A stretch of 48,384 nt of DNA from Zygnema circumcarinatum (taxonomy: Eukaryota > Streptophyta > Zygnematophyceae > Zygnematales > Zygnemataceae), in assembly GCA_037447605.1 (NCBI GenBank), contig CM074814.1:1800642-1849025 (forward strand). The letters are read 5' to 3'. The position numbers and the translations under genes were made by a program. The notes under the pieces are model-generated. The model was not told the origin of the DNA. It ran no database searches and saw only the letters and a list, made by a program, of their open reading frames with translations. Within the stretch, counting starts at the first letter, position 1; each line of letters starts with the position of its first letter. This document shows, piece after piece, positions 8,219 through 19,700 of the stretch.

Positions 8219-9720
8219 CGCGCCGGGACCATGCATGCAACAACCTTATTCAAACAACCTAAATAAACTACTTCGTGTCTTGCTATGCATAGTACACCCA
8301 GCCTGGCAACGTACCAACACCACCGCTCTAACCCAGATGGCCATGTACTCTACCGCCGAGCTGAACTTCCCGCCGTCACCCACAAGGACTATCTTCCGTA
8401 CGCAAAGTAGGCTCCGCCGACTCCACCGACTTCGCCGCCTTTTGCCGCCGCATCAGTCCACGATTCCGTACGCCAGGACCGATTCCTCGGCGCGGTACCA
8501 AATGTCGGACTCCTGGCCGTACGGTCCATACGAACCGTATTATCCGTACGGTTGCGCGGTCGGTCTCGCCGCCGCGCGCACGCTGAAGTAAGTCCGTCCC
8601 CATACATGTCACACCTAGAAGCACACCCCTAGGAACTAAGCGCCAACACAAACATGCTAATCTAAACTAACTATGTACACTAACAGAGCCTGCCTTAAAA
8701 ACCTGCCCCTTGCAGGACTTGTACCCACAGTCTCTTACATTCTTAGTAGACGTTTCAACCAACAAGCCACAACGACGCATAGTAACATGGTCGATCTATA
8801 TTTTCTTTATTACGTTAAGTCATGCATGTTGCAGGTGTTGTGTTGCGTGAGCAAGGTCGACTCAGTGAATGGGTGAAGCGTTCCGCACTTCGTGGCCTAA
8901 CCCCTTTCTTCTTCTCCCACCTTTTGGGCCAATGCCAGTTCACATATTTCAGATCGATTGAAGTTTAGTGAGGAGGGGGTTCAGCTTGTTTGAGTTCGTG
9001 GCAAATGTTATTCAAGAGTTCATATTTTGTGAATTTTAGTGTTTGAATAGTAAGGTTTGGGATAAAAGGTTTTAGAATTGGAGGGTTTCCGTTTTTCAGA
9101 TTTTGAGGACTTGAGGGTTCCAAGGTACAAGTTTCTCAGCACGTGAGGCTTCCATAACGTTCACATGGAGTCGTTAGGGGTTTGACGATGCTAGGGGTTG
9201 TCAGGGTTTAGAGATTTCAAGATTGTAGCAGTCATGTCCATCAGATTGTTTTTCTTATTTAAATTTGAAAAGAAATTTCTATACCGCTGCGCATGCACAA
9301 CAACAAACACAACAAGTCCTACACCATTCAACTCCGATGTTTGTATGCTTTCATCCTGCCGCCACTGTTGCACCACAACTTCTGGAACGGAACTACAACT
9401 GCGAAACTAGACTGGAACTGCGAGTGAAACTGTAACTACAGTTGTAACTGCTCCGCGCGCATCCGTACAGCACATCGAACCTGCCTCTCCCGCCGTCGGC
9501 ACGCCGGTCGCCACCGACCACTTTGCGCCGGCAGTCCGCCAGTCAAGCAGAAAACGACAAAGTCGCCCGCCCGCTGTACGGTACCCGCTTTACAGCCGGG
9601 CGACGTCATCCGGTTTAACCACGTGGTCTCCGCCAATGAGCACGTTGCTTTCCAGCGCGACGCGCCAGCGTGGCACCGCCCCCGCGCAGCGCTGGCAGCC
9701 AGCGGGCAGCCTCCGCCGCC
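8219..9720. other. Intergenic DNA, promoter side of the B12D-like gene
   Basis: No recognised gene. GTAC-core motifs cluster at 8395-8555 (several CCGTACG or CCGTACGG) and again near 9465 and 9576. From 8890 to 9420 the sequence is AT-richer and featureless. GC content rises again in the last 250 bp before the TATA box. Confidence 0.4.
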
Positions 9721-9726
9721 GGGCAC

Positions 9727-9732
9727 TATAAA
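9727..9732 (+). promoter_or_regulatory. TATA box of the B12D-like gene
   Basis: TATAAA in the context CACTATAAAGGGGCC lies 149 bp upstream of the ATG at 9876. A start site about 30 bp downstream would leave a pyrimidine-rich 5' UTR of roughly 120 bp. Confidence 0.65.
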
Positions 9733-9875
9733 GGGGCCGCGAGGGGCTGCGAGCTGCAGGAATTAATTCTCGCCCTCTCCTCTCCTGCTCCCTCTCCCTC
9801 TCCCGCCCGCCCTTCACGCACTCGCTCGCTCGCTCGCACGCCTCCCTACCTCGTCTGCGTTTCTTCGGACCCGCC

Positions 9876-10403
9876 ATGGCGCCTACTGCTGCTGCTGTTG
9901 CCAGATGGGTGAAGCCCGAAGTGTACCCGCTCGTGGGGATGATGTCCATGGCGCTCGGCTTCATGGCGTACACGTCCGTGCGCTCACTCACCTCCGCTCC
10001 CGACGTCTTGTAAGGACAACTTTCCCTCTCGTATTTCTGATTCTGCTGGCGCCTCCCTGCAAGCTCTGGTCCGCCCCAGCTACCCTCTCTTTTTCTGAGT
10101 TGTGCCTGCACGTGGCGCAGTGTGACGAAGGCGCGGCGGCAGGAGGGCGGGCCGGCCTGCACTGAAGTGGAGGGCCGCGTGTACCGCCACAGCCCTTTGC
10201 GGGAGTTTGTCAGGGTGCGCTCTCCTTTCCCTCGAAAATTCAACCCTAAAAGCCTACATTGACATTCTTGCAGCGCGCCTCTCTCTCTCTCTCTCCCCCC
10301 CCGTCTCTCTCTCACTCATTGTTACATAAGTTTTTTCCTCCTGCAGAGTTTTTACGACATCAGGTCAACATCGAATCCGTTGACTCCGGCTGGTAAACAT
10401 TGA
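9876..10403 (+). CDS. B12D / MLRQ-like small mitochondrial membrane protein
   Basis: Three exons (9876-10009, 10121-10214, 10347-10403) keep phase and give 94 aa. The start MAPTAAAVARWVKPEVYPLV matches the WxxPEVYPL signature of plant B12D proteins. A hydrophobic span follows (about residues 18-36), then VRSLTSAPDVFVTKARR, then RVYRHSPLREFVR, the conserved H-x-L-R end of the family. B12D proteins belong to the NADH-ubiquinone reductase MLRQ/NDUFA4-like group and are mostly mitochondrial; their exact role in plants is unsettled. The family is usually 85-95 aa, so the model looks complete. The ATG is the first in frame after the TATA box. The C-terminal exon (SFYDIRSTSNPLTPAGKH) is less conserved, so its end is the least certain part. 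Confidence 0.88.
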
Positions 10404-12630
10404 TCGCTCTATTCTTCCCCAGTTTAGATTTTGCGAGCCTTGTATAAGCTCTCGGCTCGGTTCGCACCGTGTGCTGAAGGCGAAGTCAGCCATGGCAGGA
10501 TGAGGGCCCTCTGTCACGTCTCTCAATCAGGAGGCGAGTGTGCTGCTAAGCACCGCTAGGGCCTTAGAAAAGAAGGCCACCCGCAATCTCATTGAAGGTG
10601 ATATGCGATGGAGACTAAGATGTTATTGGGTAAAGTTGGCTGTAGCTCATGTACCACACGTAAATTTTTTAGGCAGATATGAAGATGATCGCGAAGCTTC
10701 CGGCGCTTTTGCGGGTATAAGGTGGTCAGGTAGCAGTGCAGTGCAGGCTTCCTCGCCACCAAACATGTACATTACACGTTGTTTTATTTATTGACACCAG
10801 TTTGTTCTTCACCACCATTGATTTCAGTTTGGTGTTTTCTGGTTTGAAAATTACATGGAAGTACAGAATTCGCATTTGGATGACCCGGTGTTAAACTCTC
10901 GCCGATGCAAACTTTTGTTTCAAAATAAATGCTTGGCCGTGCAGGGCGACTTTCCAAATCGCAAATGGAAAATGTCAAACAGCCATGTTTTAAACTTAGC
11001 TTTCACGTCATTATCCGTAGTGCACTTTCTGCAGTAAAATGACGAATCACTTTCTGCGGCCTTCTTTTTCTTGGACTGATTGGGACTCCATAATGGGGGG
11101 TCACACAGCAAGCGGACGAGCATTCCAGGGACTCCAACCGTGCACAGCTTTAGCTTTCCCTGCGCGCTCCCCTCCCCCTCTTCAGGTTTAACTGATGCTG
11201 ATGATTTGATTTTATTTTATGTGATTTACAATGTTCTCCTACCGTCGTAGAAACCTCTCGTTTTTAACGGTAGAATACCCCTGACGTAAAGCTGAAAGAA
11301 GCTGAATGAATATACTAAGAAGACAACCACGAAAAGAAAACATGCAAGTGGATCGTTTGTGCTGAACGAGGACGACAGGAAATTTGGAGGGAGAAGAAAG
11401 GCAGAGACTACGGTACGAGGAAGAGCCTGGCGGAACTAAAGGGGGGGGGGGGCAGGAAGCATGATCGGAGAGTAGTTCACCCCACACTTGGTCACACTTG
11501 GCGGGGCACCGACTCCCTCGAACCGTACATGGACGGAGGCAACAATGGGAATGTGAACATAGGAATGAAAATTCTTTTTTCTTCCGTCAGTTTTGCGACC
11601 GGTTGGTTCCTCGTGGTTCCCCATGTTGCTCTTGTCCATGTAGCGCGCCACGTTTGAACGGTTCCAACGGTCGACTCGCGACCCGCGTGGCGCGGGATTC
11701 AAATTTTCGCCTGCCACCGCCCACGGAGGGAGGCGGGGTGGTAGGCGGAGAGCCTTGGAAGGCGATGGCAGGCCATGGCGTCCTTCCGTGAACTCAGTGG
11801 AAGGCTCCTCGCGGATGCGCGTTTTGGCTGTGAAAAGCGAGTTAGGGATGAGCAAATTACGATGGATTCGGTTGGAAGACTGAAGCTCGAGTCGAAGGTT
11901 TTCCGAACGAAGGGGTAAATAGACAGAGGACGAGATTGGAACACCTTGAAGACGAGCGCGCAGAGATGTCTACTTCCCTTGAAGGCAAACAATCGTAGCT
12001 GAAGCTGCTGCAAGAGAAGCTGTTCGATGTAAAGCTTAAGCTACTCTGTGAAAAGGAAAATGTCCCATTGCTGGGTCTTGAAAAAGAATGAGGCTTTTCA
12101 GACGGAGGACATCGAGATTCGTAGGCCATGTAACGAGGCACGCAGCAGAGACGAAGGAATCGACTGTAAACATTTGCAAGAGGCGAGGTGAGCCACTGCA
12201 CCAGCCGCCTCGCTAAAGTAAACATTGAAAAACCTGAGATATGGCACACACTGGCTGTTGAACAACATTGCAAAAGCAACAGAAATAACGTCCCATGATG
12301 CCGAAAAACCATATTACGAAACAGACGGAACAAGCCAAAACAGGAGCCGAGAGATGTGCCTCAGTGCTTAAAAGAACACTTTCTCCACAACAAAATGAGG
12401 AAAAAGATGAAAAGGCGGTTGAGACATGCATGCTGAGTTTCCCATTCCCCTCCCACTGCCTGCCCGCTCGTCGTCAGTTGCTACATGCCACGATTGCAAG
12501 ACAGGCCGCGTTTTCCGTTTCCGTTGCCGTTGCCGTTCCTGTCGACGGCGCGCATGAACTCAGAATCGGGACAGTAAAGCGCAGTCTGAGGAAGGGTTGG
12601 GTCCAATTGGCAGGCCGCAGTACAGAGCCC
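10404..12630. other. Gene-poor stretch between B12D-like and bS18m genes
   Basis: No intact gene found. It holds a poly-G run near 11441-11453 and the decayed coiled-coil frame listed separately. It includes the 3' flanks of the two converging genes. Confidence 0.4.
11897..12091 (+). pseudogene. Possible decayed coiled-coil coding fragment
   Basis: One frame reads RLEHLEDERAEMSTSLEGKQ, a stop (TAG 11996-11998), then LKLLQEKLFDVKLKLLCEKE, and a further stop (TGA 12089-12091). The regular Leu/Glu/Lys pattern is that of a coiled coil, and the two stops fall within it. The parent protein is unknown. A chance pattern cannot be excluded. Confidence 0.3.
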
Positions 12631-15600
12631 TTATGAGCCCCGGGAATCTTCAAGCTTTCCGAATCTGAATGGCGGTTGGCCAATGGTCGTGAAAGGGACT
12701 AAGCCCATAATACGTGCAGTACGAATCTTTCGGCTGACTTTACGTTGTGCTTTTGCACTTAATTTCGTCTGTCATACCGAATTCCCAATCCAGAACATTT
12801 GCGTCACATTAGTCTGATGACACTCTCCAGCATCAAGACATGAAATTGAACCTCTTGAGGAATCGCAGAAAGATAAAGGGGAGGTCCGAGAATGATGCAG
12901 GAAGACAGAGAATAAAAAACTTTATGGCAGGTGGTGTACTAGGGACAAGTAAGAGTAGCTCGATTTATATACAATGGAGGGAAACCATGGCGAGTGAGAG
13001 GAGAAAGATGTGATTGGAGACTTCTGAAGATTTGAAGAAGAATAAGAAGCTAGATGGCAATGGACAACAGCCAAACTGGGTGAATCAAACTCGTGCTTGA
13101 TCTGAATTGAAGTTGATGCTGTTGATGGACAGCTATCAGACCATTTAAACAGAGCAAACGAAAAGTAAACTAAAAACCATAAGTGATTTGAAGCTTACCT
13201 TTGTGCGAGACATTATCTTGGACGTTTCTGTCGTGAATTGCAAAAGAAACCGCGGATTCTGCGAAGTGCACCAAAATGGGCATGAACAAGTATGAGCACC
13301 TTCACACCACCTGCATGAGGGCTAGCAAACAGAAGCCAACAAAAAGAAGGGCGAGCAAGAGCAACACAATACTCACCCTAAAGTCTGCTTTATCCAGCGC
13401 GTCTTTGGTTGTGAACGTGAGTCGAGAACGCGGCGGCACTGCGTCATACTCCATTGGCGGAGGAGTACTGGAAAGGTCCAATTCCTGAAACACAATTCCA
13501 ATCGTTTCTAAGGTTGGTCCTTGTTCAACAGGCAAAATAAAGGTCCAAAACTGGACAGTCAAGAGCGCAGTCCAACGAACAACCATCGAAGCTCATGAAG
13601 TCTGCGAGCTTGTCGCAATGCAGTTTTTACAGCAACATTGAAGGTTCCCTTTGCAGTTAAATCTTCTTCAGAGTCAGTAGGCAACTCACATCCATCTCAT
13701 AAGTCTGCCCAGGGTAGTAAAGCCGATCATTGCGAAAGCGATATGGCCGCTCCAAGTCTTCCAGATCGTATTCCTCAATTGCAGCCAATGCCGCATCACT
13801 GAGGACCCCTTCCTCCTTGAGACCATCCAACTCCGACTGATTCGCAGGTGAACCCCTCTCACCTTCCTCCCACATGCTGAAGTCTTTGCCTCTGATGGGC
13901 CGTGGCTTTACCGCCTTCCAATCATCAGGGTCTCCCTCTGCTTTCTCCAAAAGCTCCACCAGTTCATCTCGTTCTTCGACGTCTTCAATTGCAAAAGAGT
14001 CTTCAAACAATTCAGTATCTTGTCCTTTGTCTCGCGCATTCCACAAAGTCCTCGCCATCTGCGCGTCTTCCTCATCGCCATCATCTGACACCTGTTGCAC
14101 TGATGAGCAGCAAATCGTTCCCCATTAGCAAAAAGCAGGCAAACACTTGTTCGCTGTCAGAAAGAGCATGTTGTTTTGTATGTCTGCTCTTTGACTGGGT
14201 TAATGGAAGACCACTTCTCTTGCTTCCATAAGGCAAGTTCAGCTTGTGTAATTGCACGAGTTTAGAGAAAGTAAACGTTAATCGTTTACATATCCCCTTC
14301 GGACTTTCCATACCTTTCTAACATTGCTATCTCATGCCCTGGCCCATGACCTGAATTACATGAATTTGCCAAAAAAAAATCAAAAGAAGAAGTTTGATTC
14401 CAATTCACTGGATAGGTCATTGGTTTATCTGGCAATTTGCCTATAGAAAAAGAAGTGTCAAAACAGGTTGGAATACAACAGAAGGACCCGAAACAAACTG
14501 ACGCATTTCAGAGTAACCAAACCAAAGGATACTCCTAGTCCATTACTTCATCATCGCCAACTCAAAAAAATGGGACTGCTAACTTGAACATGGCCCTTGT
14601 CTACAATGCGAAGTTTCCAGCAAAAGCGCGAACCAGTTGGATGAACGCTTTGCAAAAAAGATGTCTTTTTGGATTGTGTAAATCATATAATTGAAAGCAC
14701 CGCATTTTCGCGAAGGTAAGAAAACGCATGTGCTTATTCATGTATCGGTACCAAAACCTAGTTTGACGGGTATCTCTCCGAAAACAAAAATGAAAACTGA
14801 CATTCTAGTGTAGGATAAGAAGACAAAAGAAGAAAGAGCTATATGTACAGATTTGACTCAAACAAGAGTGCCAAGCATAACTAAAGAATATTAGTTTTCT
14901 ATTGAAACTCCTGGTTCTGTCCAATCCTTTTCCCTGCTCAGCAGTCACTAATAGCTGTATTGAAGGACAGCTGTCTCTTTTGTGAAGAAGCTCACCCGCA
15001 GAATCGCTGATGCTGCGCTGCACCTCAGCGTTTATCTCCTCGTCAGTGGGCTCGTCATTTCCAGCCTCCAAGGGTTTTGACTTCTCCGCTCCTGAAGGAA
15101 AAAAATGACCAGTAGTGTTCAGAAAGGGGCTTCTCACAGCAGCAAGCTTTATGAGGTCTTGGATTTCAGGGGAGGTAAACTTCAATGGAATACACTCGCA
15201 TTCGGCTCGACATGAATAATCTAGGGGGTCTACATGGGTAAGCCTTGGCTTGAGATGAGCAGTGGAAATAGTACATGGCTTCAATACAGCACAGAGGGAT
15301 ATAGTTGCATTTGAGCTCAATCTGCACATGCTCTTTAATCTACCTTCACTAGAGATGCTTTGAAATCCATGCAGAATAACCGCTGCAACTTCCAACAACA
15401 GGTTTGGTTTCGAATTCCGCAAAGAATAGGAAGAAGTTAAGTAATGCAGTCCAGTTGCGGCTGAAGGATGAAGACCATTAAGTGTGATAATGCCAGTTAC
15501 GTGTTCTTAAAACACGTAACTGGCGTTGTTCGTGTTCAAGTGGACAGTTGGCAAAGCTAATCTCATTGCCTGCCAAGAGTGTCAGGAAGACATTGAAGGA

Positions 15601-16430
15601 GTGCAAAACAATGGGAAGCGCAGGTAACGAATAGTCTCCTGTCCACAAAGCCTGAATTAGCAGGCTTAAAAAATCCTTTTGGTGTTTCACAATGGAAATT
15701 AAGGCGACATTCGGTTGGAGAAAAAACATTGGACCACCGTATTTTTTCCCAAGCAACTGGCAGACCCAATGACTCTCTGGGCTAAATATTGTACCCCTCC
15801 TTATGTCAATGGAGTTAGGCGTCATGCTGCTCACCTAAGAAACGATTTGAGATCCAGGAGCCCCACTCCTGACGGAGACCCTTGTTCTCTGCGGTTCGTT
15901 CACCAGTCCCCAATTTTAGTGCGATACTTGGTATCTGTTGATTGGCATCAAGAATGCATTTTTCCTCCACCAGTTGAACATTGACCAAACAGGCAGCACT
16001 CACTGATTCAAAATGATCATAATACACTTTGCATTTCCTACAATCATAGGCCTGGCCGACTGCCACCATCGCAACTGCAGAGTGAGAAACAACTCAAGAG
16101 GGCCACTGGAAGGCTTTGCCGCATCTCACCGGAGCTATCTCCCTCCTTGCTCATATATGCGGCAGCACTGCTTCCAATGAACCGCTGTGCCCCAAAGCGC
16201 TGAGAATCGCAGTTTCCCTCATGCCTGCCCGCAGAAACACGCTCCTTGGCATTGCCAGAAGCTCTTTGCTTCCTCAAAATATTTCCTCCTGCAAGCGGTG
16301 CAGGGCTCCCACACTCAAGCGAAGAGCAAGCCTCATCCACACCCAGCCTGCCTTGCGTTGGCAACCCCGTCCTGCTGCGAGAGGCCCTCGCGATCCTCCC
16401 CACGAGGGCAGCGAGCTTGGCGGTCTGCAT
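12631..16430 (-). CDS. Mitochondrial small-subunit ribosomal protein bS18m
   Basis: Six exons on the minus strand (16130-16430, 14996-15091, 13690-14099, 13377-13484, 13199-13258, 12631-12768) keep phase and give 370 aa. The N-terminus (MQTAKLAALVGRIARASRSR) is rich in Arg, Ala and Ser without acids, like a mitochondrial presequence. A long acidic middle contains LERPYRFRNDRLYYPGQTYE. The C-terminus is the S18 fold: FTTKDALDKADFRNPRFLL, then SAKAQRKVSRKIRTARIMGL and VPFTTIG. The KADFRN...RFL and SAKAQRKV..IKTAR..GL..F patterns are those of plant mitochondrial S18, which binds 16S-type rRNA in the small subunit. The protein is longer than bacterial S18 because of the N-terminal extension, as in plants. 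Exon 3 could use either of two nearby acceptors; only the one at 14099 keeps phase. It is divergent from UGGT. Confidence 0.92.
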
Positions 16431-16738
16431 GCGTGCAAAAGATGGTGCAGCGGTTGCTGCAGTGCTTCTGCAACCTTCTTCTCTCTCACTGTCTGTCGGC
16501 ACTTCCTCAAGGAGCAGCAAGCAGCAGGACTGCAGGAGGGGGCGCCCCAGGTGGAGCAGAAGTGGCGGACGGGCTCTCGGTATTCGAAGGCGTCTAGCGG
16601 AACGAAACGACGGCGCTTTCCTACTGCGAGGGAGAAGGGGGAAGAGGGAGAGAAGGGGAGGCGGTGTCTGGGAAGCTCGCTGCAGGAGGTCGGGAGCTGT
16701 CTCTGCAGCAGCAGAGGGGATGCTTTAGGCAGTGCAAA
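16431..16738. promoter_or_regulatory. Shared divergent promoter of bS18m and UGGT
   Basis: Only 308 bp separate the start codons of bS18m (minus) and UGGT (plus), so both 5' UTRs and core promoters must lie here or inside the first exons. The stretch is GC-rich, contains GCAGCAG runs and no clear TATA box. It lacks the GTACGG motifs that mark other upstream regions of this window. Confidence 0.6.
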
Positions 16739-19700
16739 ATGGAGGCTTGCAGGAGCATTGCAGGAAGGATGAGGTGCTTGACAGCTGTGGCGTTGTTGCT
16801 GGTCCTCTGTTGGGGCACCTCTGTGTCTGGTGTATCCACAGCAAAGAAGGTGACGGTGCAACTGCGTGCCAAATGGAAGGGCACGCCACTCCTGCTTGAA
16901 ACAGGGTATGGTCTCACGCTGTGCTTCATTATGTGTCGCAATTTCAAGCAGAGGCATTTAGCTGCAATTTGGAATAGACTTCGAAACTGTGAGAATAGGA
17001 GATCCAGATGGTTGAATATTGAATGCAGTAATTCTTATTGAGGAGAGTGCGACTGGGCCAGCAGCATTAGTTAATGGGGTGTAACAACTTGTCTTGATTT
17101 TTTCTTCCTCCTATCACTTCATGTAGCAATGGCTAGATACAAACGAGAGATTGTTGGAAGTAGGGATGCTCAGGGAAAGGGTGTGTTCATGGGTTGTAAC
17201 TTGAAAAAAGGCTCTCAGATAGAAATCAACTTTTTTCTTCCCCCTGGATTTAAATATGCACGGGTGAATGGAATTTGGGATTAAGAATGACTTCATAGCG
17301 GCCTTGTTGTCCACCACACAGACTATTCCGTTTCATTGTTAACTTGAAGCATTTTATACTTAACACCTACCGAGAGCAAAGGAGCGTGTTTGCCATTAGC
17401 ATGGGTACGTGGGTTGGATAGGGAGGATAGCTTATAGGTCTCGTTGTAGTCATGACCACATAAAAGGGCTTGGAATGTACATTTTTATATCTAGGAGGAT
17501 GTTTTTACGCCAGTTGGCAACATTTCAAAATGATGCTCAGATGATGATCTGTCATGAGAATTGAAGGAATTCAAGTAGCTCAATGTTAACGGATCCCTGG
17601 TAAACATCACAGGTATTGTAGTTGAAGGTTGACGTACGTAATCCTCATGTATGCTTTTTTAGATCTACGTGTTCATCACTTTTAGAATACAGCATGACGG
17701 TAGCCAAGAACTGTGCTTCTGAAACGGCATGGGCCCACTTTGCTATCCTGGATGAACTTTTATTCATAAACTTGAATGCAGACTGGCAAACTGCATGATC
17801 AACGTTGGGACCAATCTACAATTGCTCGTAGTCTCGTTTTGCCTTTTTTGGCTGAACCAGCTAAGGGATGTGTCCTAGCTAGTTGTGAGCTGCCGATGAA
17901 AGAAAATGTTTTGATAATGCTTGTCTTTTGTGCTCCTTTGGATGAACTAAAGAAGGGATAAAACATTTGACTCCTCTGCTCCTGCAAGTTCTCACAAAAC
18001 TCATGTCAAGCTCAGTAGCTTCGATATCTGTGTACTTGGACTGAAGTAGATGCCCTTTGGCTTGGCAGACGTGTACGGAGAGAGTTGTCGTAGGTGTTAG
18101 TCAGACGCATGATGGGTGGCCTTTAACTGCAACTCTCACTGTAGGAGCATATTTATCTCTAAGTGTATTAAGCAATTCAACCTGCCAGAATGGCTCCTTG
18201 AAGCTGAATGCTGCTCCTATCCTCACCATTCATGCATTGGTTAGTGAACTTCCTAGCGTTGAGCCCAGGATTCCCACTTTTTGGCAGACGTAAACCATTC
18301 TGAGCCAAGTTTGGCCCAAGTTTTACGATTAGATGGAGAGATTCCGATCTCACAATTTTGGGAGGACCATTAAGTTTTTCCTTTGGTCTATTTTCTTACC
18401 GTGCCCATCAACATTCTGGCAGAGTGCATAGACAATCTCAAAAACGAATTGGGGGTCTTCTGTTCTGTCTCGACAGGGAGCTCCTTGCGCAAGAAGACAA
18501 CGATTTTTTTTGGCGTTTCATCGATAAATGGGAGTCGTCCAGTAGTACCAATGATGGTAACAGCACAGACAGAGAGTGTGTGACACAAATGTTGGCCATT
18601 GGGAGTGCTCTTATGGGTGAAGACTTGTCCCCTCTCCTTGAACTCTCCCTAACCATGCGATCTGCCTCGCCGAAGGTTGTTCTGTATCGCCAACTGGCAA
18701 GAGATTCCCTCTCAGAAGGGGGCTTATTGAAGGCTTTGAATGAAAGCGGAGAGTCGGCAGACTCTGTCCGATGGGAGATAAATACCAATCCGGTGGCACC
18801 GAACGGGCACTGCTGCTGGCTGGACATTGGAGGGAAGGTTCTGCTCGGGGAGGAGGAGGTGAAACAGTGGCTGGAAGCTATCAAAAAAGGGTGCGTTGCA
18901 GGCTCTGCTCTTCCTATGAAGCTCCACTTGCAAGTTTCGAAGGGGCACCTGCAAACAGCTGTATTGACACACTTTAACAGGATAGGCTGTTTTGCGTGTA
19001 TGTCCAGCGTCTCAATGTGATCTTGTATTTGAATAATTGAAACCAATTCAAGGTAAGTAAGTGTTGATACATCAAATTTTGCGTTATCCTACTCATTTGG
19101 TACCTTGTAACCATACCATTGTCTAGATTTTCATTTCTGTACTCGTCACAGGCAAACAGACAGGCACAGGAGACCCTTGAAGAAACAGCAAACACCAACC
19201 AAACCCATCATGATAACGGCCTTCTCTTGCTTCTCCCCTTAACATTTATCCTACGTTGCATAATCCTCCTACTCCTCCACCTTACAGAGATCTGCCCTGC
19301 TATGATTTGACCTGTGGTTACCAGGGCTCCTGAAGGCGAGGGCGCCCGTCTTGAGCCGTTCGACCACCTCCACCCTTCCTCTCCCCCCGGGGGGCGGCCC
19401 GCTCTCCTCTATGGGGCCCCGGGCACAAGCTGCTTCCGCGAACTGCATGCGCTGCTGGTGGAGGGTGCGCGGGAGGTGGGTGGATGGGGGGGCATACATG
19501 CATGCATGCATGCATGTATGTTGGCATGTTGGCATGTGGGCATGTGGGCATGTGGGCATGTGGGCATGTGGGCATGTGGGCATGGGCCGCATGACATGAA
19601 GGCTGCATGGGAGGGCTCCGCATGCATCAAAAGGAATGAGCTACCCGCCAATGCACAGCGCTTATGCTTCTTGGGACGGTGTGGGCGGGCTGCGTTGGCT

